NCBI GenBank assembly: GCA_013214445.1
Contig: JABSPG010000226.1
Coordinates: forward strand, 1 to 6,656
DNA from: Ekhidna sp.
GTDB lineage: Bacteria; Bacteroidota; Bacteroidia; Cytophagales; Cyclobacteriaceae
Length of the DNA: 6,656 nt
Direction: 5' to 3'
Shown here: positions 1-6,140 of the stretch, piece after piece
Layout: each line of letters starts with the position of its first letter
Numbering within the stretch: the stretch's first letter is position 1
Position numbers and translations under genes: made by a program
The notes under the pieces: model-generated
The model's database searches: none
What the model saw: only the letters and a program-made list of their open reading frames with translations
What the model was told of the DNA's origin: nothing

Positions 1-1
1 T

Positions 2-409
2 GTAGATGAAGAGAGGCATCACCTCCATTTGATTACAGAGAGCAATCTAGGCAATCATATCTGTCCTGTTGAGATAGACCCTGGAATTGAGATTTCCAAG
101 AATCAACGTTGTGCTTTCACATTGCTCTTGGAAGGCAACAAGTATTTTGTAGGAAAAACAAAGAATCTCAACCTAGCCATTCTAAGTGAGCTCAATGGAC
201 GTGGAGCTCAGTGGGCCAAAGATTTTAAGCCAAAGAGGTTGATCCGAGTGGTTCCTATCAATTCTGATGAGGAGTTTGAAGTAGTCCATAGGGAAGAGTT
301 GAAGAGAGCATTTCTCAAGTATGCCTGTGGAGATGTACGGGGAGGGAAGTTCAAGTTGATTCACGCCGAGAGTCATTGGAGGATGGTCAATGAGCTGTTG
401 CTTTCTTAA
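2..409 (+). CDS. Degenerate GIY-YIG-like domain protein, 5'-truncated by the window edge
   Basis: The reading frame is open from base 2 to the TAA at 407-409, with no ATG in it upstream of the domain, so the gene very probably begins outside the window. A TTG at 29 is the only in-window start candidate and is unconvincing. Counting from that TTG, residues 28-45 (CAFTLLLEGNKYFVGKTK) and 57-68 (NGRGAQWAKDFK) match the layout of the GIY-YIG-like family that has KYYVGKT, then NGxGxxWT, and ends in VRGG (here D102-VRGG-K107). This places the domain well. However, by alignment with that family from memory, the catalytic Arg position is Ala50, the following His position is Glu54, and the second motif reads FVG rather than YVG/YIG. 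Canonical members hydrolyse DNA phosphodiester bonds with these residues, so this copy is likely catalytically weak or inactive, or a binding module. Its job cannot be inferred from context. Confidence in the fold is moderate, in nuclease activity low. Confidence 0.7.
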   Translation, partial: VDEERHHLHLITESNLGNHICPVEIDPGIEISKNQRCAFTLLLEGNKYFVGKTKNLNLAILSELNGRGAQWAKDFKPKRLIRVVPINSDEEFEVVHREELKRAFLKYACGDVRGGKFKLIHAESHWRMVNELLLS

Positions 410-417
410 TCGATCGG

Positions 418-436
418 ATATCATGAAGTATGATAT
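418..436. repeat. Short AT-rich inverted repeat after the GIY-YIG-like gene
   Basis: ATATCAT (418-424) and ATGATAT (430-436) are a perfect 7-bp inverted repeat around a 5-base loop, nine bases after the stop codon of the first gene. There is no T tract after it on either strand and the stem has only one G/C pair, so it would be a poor intrinsic terminator. It might still mark the 3' end of that transcript. Confidence 0.25.
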
Positions 437-507
437 AATGACTCTATCGCATCAAAGTCAGTCTACATATAAATCACATCTAAATCAAGACCTCTAAAAT
501 CAGAATT

Positions 508-723
508 ATGAGAATCCACTATCAAGTTGGACAGGAAGTAGTATTGAGAGTCAATGCAGAAATTGGCTACATCCACCGCTGGTATCAGACCATTTATGAT
601 GGCGATATCTATGAGGTAATTGTAAAGAGGAATGATAAGGTCTTCATGAGGAATGTGATGCTGTCTGATATTGTTGTAAAGACAGGCACTATAGTGGATG
701 ACCTCCCATCGTGGCTTTTTTGA
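508..723 (+). CDS. Small hypothetical protein, 71 aa
   Basis: I do not recognise this protein. An in-frame stop at 481-483 and no other start before 508 fix the ATG. There is no Shine-Dalgarno sequence, as is usual in Bacteroidota. The protein has no signal peptide or membrane segment, so it should be cytoplasmic. Residues 6-57 alternate hydrophobic and charged residues (QVGQEVVLRVN, DGDIYEVIVKRND, KVFMRNVMLSDIVV), a pattern that suggests a small beta barrel; the opening VGQEVVLRV resembles the first strand of SH3-like domains. That resemblance is an inference from the pattern only. It lies 98 bases after the GIY-YIG-like gene on the same strand and could be co-transcribed with it. The amino-acid composition looks like a real protein, but the short length leaves some doubt. 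Confidence 0.55.
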   Translation: MRIHYQVGQEVVLRVNAEIGYIHRWYQTIYDGDIYEVIVKRNDKVFMRNVMLSDIVVKTGTIVDDLPSWLF

Positions 724-1080
724 GGGATTATTTTTCTATCAAAAGATTACTTCTAGCAGGGCTAGCCACTGAGTCTCAAATGGCAGATCACCTACTTTCT
801 AATAAAGACGAATTCTCCTCCTTCTCCACCGACATCTTTAATCTCCCCGAAGAGTGGGGTATTGTCTGTATTTTCACTTATGATCTTCTTTTACAGTTTC
901 GAAAGATGGAAACAAAATGGGGTAAAGGATGCCAATATAGCAGTTCAGATAAGTAGTAAGGATAGAGGTGAAACAGTAAAAGCTATTTAGGTATATGAAC
1001 TAGTAGCCCAAAAGAGAGTAATTAAATGCACACCAAGTATCCGCTTATAGGTTAAATTTATTGGTTTTGGTATCTGAATA
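724..1080. other. Gene-poor stretch between convergent genes
   Basis: This stretch of about 360 bases holds no gene I can support. A frame opened by a GTG at 711, inside the preceding gene, runs to a stop at 954-956; its first ATG is at 780 and gives 58 residues (start MADHLLSNKDEF, end QYSSSDK). It has no recognisable motif, no ribosome binding site, and would overlap the previous gene by 13 bases if begun at the GTG. It may be chance or the remnant of a decayed gene. CCCC/GGGG (845-848 and 856-859) is too short to call a terminator. No clear terminator for the leftward operon ending at 1081 is visible here. Confidence 0.5.
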
Positions 1081-2259
1081 TTAATGTATAGCGAGTTTGA
1101 AAGTACTAGACACAGCGTCGAAAGGTTCTTTTTTTTGATCAAAGCCTTCTAAAGATAATTTAAAACTGTATAAACCTTCATTTGTTAAGTCATCCTTTAT
1201 CAGTTTAAAAAACATAAATCCATGCTTTCTTGGAGGGATATAAAAATGCCGGGAATTATTAATGATTTGCCATTCAAACGTCCTATTCATTGCGGTGGGT
1301 AAGTATAAATTGGCTTTGCCATGGCTTGCGTGTTTTGCTTGGTTTTGATACATATTCCCTGTTAGATGCTCTTGTAAATTTGGAAGAAGGAACAATCCAT
1401 CAGGAAAGAATTTGAGACTGTCGGAATGATTACTAACCATTAGACGGATCCATACCTCGTTTAGTGCGATAGTATCGGTTCTAATCAGAAAATCATCAAA
1501 AGCGATTTGAACTACCTGCAAAGAAATCGAATCATTTACAGGAATGGTAGTGTCTAATGATATTAAGGATTCAGAAAAAATCTCCTCGACTCGAACCTGA
1601 TAAAATAGTTGATTTCTGGGCTGATCTACTCTTAGATACCATATTGCTATTAGAGTTGTAAGAACTAAAAGGAATGCAAAAGTTATTAGTTTCCTTTTAG
1701 TTCTCTTCGGTTCAGTTTCTGGGCTGAATTTTTTTAGCTGGTTGGCGAGGTAGTCAAGTTCGATACCTAAGATAGCCACCACGAAAATTAGTGCCTTTTT
1801 CTGGCTCTTTTTGCCCGTAAAAATGGAGCTTGCCGTACTGTAGTCGTCTTCGGTACCCTCTTTCAGATAGTTTTTTGGCTGGGGATGTGGAAACTTCCCA
1901 TCATTCATGATTTGATCGATCCCTGCCTTTAAGTCTTTGGTCTCGAAATTACTACCTGCCTTATCATACCCTGTCAAATGCCTAAATACTACTGATGCTC
2001 GGAATTTCAAGTCCTCATTTTCGGCTAATGCATCAATGATGTTTTTCTTAACATGGTTTTTTAATGCAGCAGAGGTAATTCTGAGATTTTTGTCTTTATG
2101 GGTTATCTGTTCTCTCAGGTATGCTGCATTGGAGATACTTTTTAGTGTGGTCTTATCTCCTTTATAAAGTTTTTTTAGAATATCCCTAAGTGTGCCTGGA
2201 GCGTTACTTGAGTGTTTAGTAATTAGATCATTAAGTCGATCTTTATACTCGTTTTCCAT
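1081..2259 (-). CDS. Single-pass inner-membrane protein with cytoplasmic helical N-terminus and periplasmic C-terminus, unrecognised family
   Basis: I do not recognise this 392-residue protein. Residues 1-185 are polar, charged and apparently helical, with no signal peptide. Residues 191-208 (LITFAFLLVLTTLIAIWY) form one transmembrane helix preceded by the basic run KRTKRK (185-190), so the positive-inside rule predicts N-terminus in the cytoplasm and residues 210-392 in the periplasm. A weaker hydrophobic stretch at 156-167 (ALIFVVAILGIE) is probably a buried helix. The periplasmic part is rich in beta-forming residues and shares motifs with the upstream exported protein: IPVND (239-243), SNHSD (276-280), HFYIPP (338-343) and YSFKLSL (364-370). 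The start ATG overlaps the stop of the upstream gene by one base (TAATG), which implies translational coupling and co-function. The topology would suit a protein that carries information or force across the inner membrane, but there is no kinase, TonB or HTH motif I can identify. Confidence 0.85.
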   Translation of the reverse strand: MENEYKDRLNDLITKHSSNAPGTLRDILKKLYKGDKTTLKSISNAAYLREQITHKDKNLRITSAALKNHVKKNIIDALAENEDLKFRASVVFRHLTGYDKAGSNFETKDLKAGIDQIMNDGKFPHPQPKNYLKEGTEDDYSTASSIFTGKKSQKKALIFVVAILGIELDYLANQLKKFSPETEPKRTKRKLITFAFLLVLTTLIAIWYLRVDQPRNQLFYQVRVEEIFSESLISLDTTIPVNDSISLQVVQIAFDDFLIRTDTIALNEVWIRLMVSNHSDSLKFFPDGLFLLPNLQEHLTGNMYQNQAKHASHGKANLYLPTAMNRTFEWQIINNSRHFYIPPRKHGFMFFKLIKDDLTNEGLYSFKLSLEGFDQKKEPFDAVSSTFKLAIH

Positions 2260-2924
2260 TATTCAGACGCGATTAGGTATTGCCTGTCTGATTGAATTTT
2301 AATCTTTTTCGTTGGATCAGAAGCTGCAAAAAAGATAAGCTCAAACTGAAATAAGACGATACGGTCAGCTTCATAGCATTCGACTTCCAGCGAAATACGG
2401 GAATCTTGTGGCTCGCCTGCAGGATATAGAACAAAATCCTCAGGTAAATTGGTAAAAACAGACTCCTCACCGTCCATGATAAAATAGGGGTTGTAACCGC
2501 TCCCTCTATTCCCCACTTCCCATTCCAGACTTTTGGCATCTTCAGGTTTTGCATATCGTTCTTTTACCTGAAGGTTAATTTTTTCTAATACAAGTTGCTG
2601 GTCGCTTTGATTTACTAAATCAGCTTCAATCATTAAAAATCCTCTGGCAAGTGTATTTCTATCATCTGGAGATTGAAGCTGCATTGAAATTGGTGGGTAG
2701 TACTTTCCACCATATTGAGGATGGTTTACATCATGACTTTCATCATTCATGGGAATTGACTCACTCCAGTTTTCCACTGTCAGATACTGAGCGTTCAGTA
2801 GCGAAGCTGTCCTAAACTCAACGTTTTGTGAGTAGCTAGCAGAATTAAATAAAAGTAAAAAAGCAAGAACCCCCCAATTCCGCTTTGCATAGGTGGTTTC
2901 TTTAAAACAATTTCTAATAATCAT
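2259..2924 (-). CDS. Exported protein with signal peptide, first gene of a two-gene operon, unrecognised family
   Basis: I do not recognise this 221-residue protein. After a 17-residue basic N-terminus, residues 18-30 (GVLAFLLLFNSAS) form the hydrophobic core of a signal peptide, with probable cleavage after Ser32 (SYS before QN). There is no Cys at the cleavage site, so it should be a soluble periplasmic or secreted protein, not a lipoprotein. The mature part is beta-rich and acidic with no catalytic signature I can see. Motifs IPMND (57-61), VNQSD (104-108), DFVLYP (163-168) and LFQFELIFF (191-199) occur in the same order and at similar spacing as those in the periplasmic half of the downstream membrane protein, suggesting a common beta-sandwich-like domain. 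The stop TAA shares one base with the next ATG. The only Met in a usable position is the first one, so the start is well fixed. A promoter should lie in 2925-3000 but none matching the Bacteroidota consensus is obvious. Confidence 0.85.
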   Translation of the reverse strand: MIIRNCFKETTYAKRNWGVLAFLLLFNSASYSQNVEFRTASLLNAQYLTVENWSESIPMNDESHDVNHPQYGGKYYPPISMQLQSPDDRNTLARGFLMIEADLVNQSDQQLVLEKINLQVKERYAKPEDAKSLEWEVGNRGSGYNPYFIMDGEESVFTNLPEDFVLYPAGEPQDSRISLEVECYEADRIVLFQFELIFFAASDPTKKIKIQSDRQYLIASE

Positions 2925-2994
2925 TTAAGCAGTGATTAATGTACTCTATATGGCTAATTAAACGATTTCATTTCATTTTTTTGAAACCGGAACT

Positions 2995-3021
2995 TTCAGA
3001 ATTCCGACCGAATTTCCTGAA
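2995..3021. repeat. Imperfect inverted repeat in the divergent intergenic region
   Basis: TTCAGAATTC (2995-3004) can pair with GAATT(TC)CTGAA (3010-3021): ten base pairs with a two-base bulge and a five-base loop. It sits about 70 bases before the start of the leftward operon and 160 bases before the rightward lipoprotein gene. It could be a protein-binding site serving both directions or a hairpin in a leader RNA. The rest of 2925-3182 shows only short palindromes (for example AACCGGTT at 3145-3152) and no certain promoter. Confidence 0.35.
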
Positions 3022-3182
3022 GACCATTCGCTGAACTATCGACATAGGTCATTCTTGCAATGAAGCGCATGCTTCTTAAATAAATTTTTAACAGCTTTCT
3101 TGAGCGGAGTGGGATGAACGTCGACAATTCTCTACCCACCTCGTAACCGGTTGCCTGCCAAGAAGCACTAAAACTGATTCAG

Positions 3183-3344
3183 ATGAAAAAGTTAAGTGTT
3201 TTTTTAATGGTAGTGGTCTGCATGGCCTTTGTTTCATGCTCTGACGATTTCCAGGATTTCGAAAATGAGCAAAAAATTGAAAATTCCTCAAAAGATAACT
3301 CGGGAACAGATGATGATCCTGATACAAAAGGAAATGGAAATTAA
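3183..3344 (+). CDS. Small lipoprotein, 53 aa, probably surface-exposed
   Basis: The ATG at 3183 opens a 53-codon frame ending in TAA at 3342-3344. In-frame stop at 3144-3146 and no ATG, GTG or TTG between fix the start. The N-terminus MKKLSVFLMVVVCMAFVSC is a classical type II signal peptide with lipobox FVSC; Cys19 would be lipidated. The residues after it, SDDFQ, closely resemble the lipoprotein export signal described for Flavobacterium (SDDFE-like), which sends lipoproteins to the outer face of the outer membrane. Surface exposure is therefore likely but inferred. The mature part is only 35 residues, acidic and disordered-looking, ending DDDPDTKGNGN, with no domain. It is followed by a strong hairpin terminator and then by the sensor kinase gene on the same strand. 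Role unknown; a signal-related or accessory part for the kinase, or an independent small envelope protein, are both possible. Confidence 0.85.
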   Translation: MKKLSVFLMVVVCMAFVSCSDDFQDFENEQKIENSSKDNSGTDDDPDTKGNGN

Positions 3345-3360
3345 ATAGCAATTGTATATT

Positions 3361-3395
3361 TAGAGTTCTCAAACTATTATGAGAACTCTATTTTT
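3361..3395 (+). terminator. Perfect hairpin with T tract, directly before the kinase start codon
   Basis: TAGAGTTCTCA (3361-3371) and TGAGAACTCTA (3380-3390) are a perfect 11-bp inverted repeat with an 8-base loop, followed by TTTTT (3391-3395). It lies 16 bases after the lipoprotein stop and has all the parts of an intrinsic terminator for that gene. The kinase ATG is at 3398, two bases after the T tract. In an RNA that reads through, the hairpin would lie inside the ribosome footprint of the kinase start, so it could act as an attenuator or a translation block as well. Confidence 0.85.
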
Positions 3396-3397
3396 CA

Positions 3398-5269
3398 ATG
3401 ATCAGATATTCTATTTTGTTTCTTCTTTTTATACATGTCTTAAGTTGTTCTCAAGATAACAATCTTAAAGGAGAAAAAAATATAGAGGATCTGGCTTCAG
3501 AGTTATATTCAGTTGGGGATACTTATTTCTTTTCACAGAATTTTGACAGTGCTATTTACTACTACCGTTTGGCTCTAAGAGATTCTAGTAAAATTCAGGG
3601 TAGTGAGTTATTATCAGCTCTTCTAAATGATGTCGGATTATCCTACAAAAAAATGGGAATTTATGACAGTGCAATTAAATACTACAGTTATGCGAAAAAG
3701 GTAGATTTTATTAGGCAAGATTCAGCTGCGATTATTGGTCGTCTCAGAAACCTAGGGAATGTTCTTAAAAATCAAGGGAGATTCTCGGAGGCATTGGAGA
3801 ACTATAATCTGGGTCTAGAATATTCATTAAAAAAAAATGATTCAGTAGCCATAAGTAAATTTTTCATAGCAATAGGAAACGTTTACAATGGGCAGAATAG
3901 AACAACTTTATCTACATCCAATTACAGACGAGCTCTTGATTTACTAAGACCGCTCAAAGATTCTGTTTCTATAAGTATAGTTCTAAACAATCTGGGAAAT
4001 TCTTATGATTATACTGGTGACTATGATTCAGCATTGGTGTTTTTTTATGAGTCACTTAAGATTAAGAAAAAGATCGCAAAAGATTTGAAAGGTTCAACGT
4101 TTCAAAACCTAGGTCGAGTTTATTTTAAGAAAAGTGAATATGACTCCTCAATCATTTATTTAAGGAAATCTTATCAAGAATTTAACTCTATGAGAGACCT
4201 CAAGGGGAAAGCAGTTGTTTCAAATGAATTAGCTTTTTATTACCTGCAATTAGGTCAATTAGATGAATCATCAATATTTCTTAGGGAGGCTTATGATTAT
4301 GCTATAAATCAGAATAACCGTACCATCTTAATGAATAGCCTCAAACTACTTGGGCAGTACAACTATATGATAGGGGATCTTCGTCAGGCATACGACTATT
4401 TAGATCAATGGAGTGCCATGCGGGACTCAGTGTTTAATCAGGAAAAGCTTAAGACTCTGGAACTCCAAGCTGCCTACGAACTGGGGCAGTCCGAAGCTGA
4501 AAAAAAACTCGCTGAAGAGCAGGTAAAAAGTGCTCAACAGCGATCTGGTCAGGTTATGTGGTTGGCATTGGTTTTGGCATGTTTTCTATTCATCGTTCTT
4601 TCATTTATGTGGTATATCTACAGGCAAAGGACAAAGGTGCAGAAGCTAAATTATGAGTTAGAAGAGAAGAACAAACAGATAGCTACCATAAACAAGCAAA
4701 ATTTTCATTTTACTAAAAACTCTCTCTCTGAGATTGTAAGCATGCTGAATATCCAGATTAAAGGGTTAGAGGCAGGGCAGGTACGTGATACCTTAATTGC
4801 TGAAAAGTTACGTATGGAAACCACCAACATCTTATATAAGCAGCTTTTCTTCTCACCCGAAGATCAGCAAGTAGAGCTTGCAAGTTTCTTATTACAAATC
4901 ATTCGCAACACAATAGATTCTATCTTGGGAGAAACTCAAGAAGTAAGTATCAACGATAAAGTTGAGAAAGTATATGCATCACAGGCTTTTGCTTTAAATA
5001 TTGGGATGATCACTAATGAAGTTTGCTTGAATGCTTGCAAATATGCACTACGAAATGGAGGAACGTTTTCAATAGATTTTTCTCGAAAAGGGGGGGAAGT
5101 TCATCTAGAGCTCAGCGATAATGGCTTGGGATTTGATCTGTCGAAGACCAGCGAGTCATTTGGGCTAAAGCTGATCAATGCACTTTCTAATGAACTGAAT
5201 GCGAAACTGTTATTAGAGAACACTGATCAAGGTGTTTCTTATTATTTTAGAATCCCACTTTCTAGTTAG
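3398..5269 (+). CDS. TPR-containing sensor histidine kinase (HisKA_2 type), lipobox plus transmembrane helix
   Basis: This 623-residue protein should sense a periplasmic cue and phosphorylate the regulator encoded downstream. Residues 1-17 form a signal sequence with lipobox VLSC (Cys17). Residues about 34-345 hold seven or eight tetratricopeptide repeats, visible as recurring units such as NFDSAIYYYRLAL, IYDSAIKYYSYAK and DYDSALVFFYESL. A coiled coil (about 346-385) leads to a transmembrane helix (387-406) and a second coiled coil (410-433). His437 in HFTKNSLSEIVSMLNIQ fits the HxxKNxL box of HisKA_2 kinases. The ATP-binding domain shows the N box (NEVCLNACKYA, 540-550), G1 (DNGLGF, 574-579) and a G2-like SFGLKLI (587-593), and ends in YYFRIPL. 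All key residues seem present, so it should be active. The ATG at 3398 is required for the signal sequence. It sits immediately after a hairpin and has no Shine-Dalgarno. The regulator gene follows after two bases, so the two are co-transcribed. Confidence 0.93.
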   Translation: MIRYSILFLLFIHVLSCSQDNNLKGEKNIEDLASELYSVGDTYFFSQNFDSAIYYYRLALRDSSKIQGSELLSALLNDVGLSYKKMGIYDSAIKYYSYAKKVDFIRQDSAAIIGRLRNLGNVLKNQGRFSEALENYNLGLEYSLKKNDSVAISKFFIAIGNVYNGQNRTTLSTSNYRRALDLLRPLKDSVSISIVLNNLGNSYDYTGDYDSALVFFYESLKIKKKIAKDLKGSTFQNLGRVYFKKSEYDSSIIYLRKSYQEFNSMRDLKGKAVVSNELAFYYLQLGQLDESSIFLREAYDYAINQNNRTILMNSLKLLGQYNYMIGDLRQAYDYLDQWSAMRDSVFNQEKLKTLELQAAYELGQSEAEKKLAEEQVKSAQQRSGQVMWLALVLACFLFIVLSFMWYIYRQRTKVQKLNYELEEKNKQIATINKQNFHFTKNSLSEIVSMLNIQIKGLEAGQVRDTLIAEKLRMETTNILYKQLFFSPEDQQVELASFLLQIIRNTIDSILGETQEVSINDKVEKVYASQAFALNIGMITNEVCLNACKYALRNGGTFSIDFSRKGGEVHLELSDNGLGFDLSKTSESFGLKLINALSNELNAKLLLENTDQGVSYYFRIPLSS

Positions 5270-5271
5270 TT

Positions 5272-6048
5272 ATGAATCCAGTCATACTTGTAGTTGAAGA
5301 TAAACCTTTGCTTGCTGAAGATCTCTTAGATCGTTTGGATACCTTTGGATACAGCAACATTTTAGGGCCATTTAAAAGCGCAGAGTTAGCTATTCAGGCA
5401 ATTAAAGATCAGGAACCTGATATTGCAATTCTTGATATCAACCTATCAGGTAAAATGAACGGCATAGCATTGGCGAAAGCTTTGATTAGAATTAAACAAA
5501 TACCCTTGATCTACCTAACACATTTGGAAGATCTTGAAACCCTTGAGAATTCTATGCAAACACAACCTGTGGCTTTTTTAAATAAGCCTTTCACAAATAG
5601 TGAATTGCGAATTGCCATTCAGAATGCGGAAAATCAGTTAGATCAAGAAACTAAATCACCGTATCTGATTGATGCTACAGAAAAACTAACTGATCGACTA
5701 TTTATAAGAAATGGAAAAGGTAAAATACAAATTAAACTCGATGATATTCTATGGATACAGTCTGGCGGTGGAGAAACTTCTGCTGTGGTTGTAAAAGAGC
5801 GACATCATGAGGGAAAACTTCCCTATACAGTAGGTTTCAACCTAAATAAGTTGGAGGAACGATTATTATTCTGTCCATTTATTGTTAGAAGCTCCAGATT
5901 TCATATGATTAATCTAAATAATGTTAAGCGTATATTTAGTGACTCTAACTCGACAAAGAACAAGAAGATATTAGAAATCGCAGATCAGGAATTTCCTTTA
6001 GGTGAAAAGTATAGGAAAAATGTATTGGATAGGTTTCACCTTATTTGA
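5272..6048 (+). CDS. LytTR-family response regulator
   Basis: This 258-residue cytoplasmic protein is the probable partner of the kinase two bases upstream. Residues 3-122 are a receiver domain: acidic pair Glu9-Asp10, phosphoacceptor Asp55 in ILDINLSGKMNG, Thr83 in YLTHL and Lys105 in NKPF. Residues about 142-258 match a LytTR DNA-binding domain: DRLFIRNGKGKIQIKLDDILWIQSG at its start (shown here as landmarks DRLFIRNG and DDILWIQSG), then FIVRSSRFHMINLNNVKRI (203-221) and a C-terminal FPLGEKYRKNVLDRF. LytTR regulators bind DNA through a beta fold and usually control nearby or secreted-function genes. Phosphorylation at Asp55 should promote dimer formation and DNA binding. The target is not shown by the sequence; the exported genes on either side are the obvious candidates by position. 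Length and composition are normal for the family. Confidence 0.95.
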   Translation: MNPVILVVEDKPLLAEDLLDRLDTFGYSNILGPFKSAELAIQAIKDQEPDIAILDINLSGKMNGIALAKALIRIKQIPLIYLTHLEDLETLENSMQTQPVAFLNKPFTNSELRIAIQNAENQLDQETKSPYLIDATEKLTDRLFIRNGKGKIQIKLDDILWIQSGGGETSAVVVKERHHEGKLPYTVGFNLNKLEERLLFCPFIVRSSRFHMINLNNVKRIFSDSNSTKNKKILEIADQEFPLGEKYRKNVLDRFHLI

Positions 6049-6086
6049 TTTTGACCCTGCTTCGTGGATGTATATAGTATGCTTGA

Positions 6087-6127
6087 TTGAAACAAGTACC
6101 CTTTCGCATCTTTTGTTTCAAATTTTA
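6087..6127 (+). terminator. Possible intrinsic terminator after the two-component operon
   Basis: TTGAAACAA (6087-6095) and TTGTTTCAA (6113-6121) form a perfect 9-bp inverted repeat, followed by ATTTTA. It lies 38 bases after the regulator stop and 14 bases before the next start codon. The loop of 17 bases is large and the stem is AT-rich, so termination would be partial at best; it might instead be a binding site for a dimeric regulator. Confidence 0.4.
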
Positions 6128-6140
6128 TATTCCTTAGTCA

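Noticed and set aside
182..424. Reverse-strand frame of 80 codons
   Set aside because: It lies opposite the GIY-YIG-like gene, whose protein has recognisable family motifs; the reverse product has none.
711..956. Forward frame starting at a GTG inside the 71-aa gene
   Set aside because: It overlaps the preceding gene, has no motif and no better start than an internal ATG at 780; kept only as a note on the gene-poor stretch.
1937..2167. Forward frame of 76 codons
   Set aside because: It is antisense to the cytoplasmic part of the membrane-protein gene and has no independent support.
2273..2554. Second reverse-strand frame of 93 codons
   Set aside because: It is an out-of-frame shadow within the exported-protein gene, which has a signal peptide and a coupled downstream gene.
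3062..3075. GAAGC/GCTTC short hairpin with a 4-base loop
   Set aside because: Only five base pairs and no T tract directly after it, so it is not a credible terminator.
3055..3088. Possible Bacteroidota promoter: TTG (3055-3057), 23 bases, TAAATTTT (3081-3088)
   Set aside because: It is near the TTG/TAnnTTTG consensus but lacks the final G and has the longest allowed spacing; such matches are common by chance in AT-rich DNA.
3109..3139. GTGGG (3109-3113) facing CCCAC (3135-3139), considered as a riboswitch stem before the lipoprotein gene
   Set aside because: Five base pairs around a 21-base loop, with no conserved riboswitch motif recognised.
3088..3372. Reverse-strand frame of 94 codons
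   Set aside because: It is antisense to the small lipoprotein gene, whose lipobox makes the forward reading far more credible, and its start falls in the terminator hairpin.
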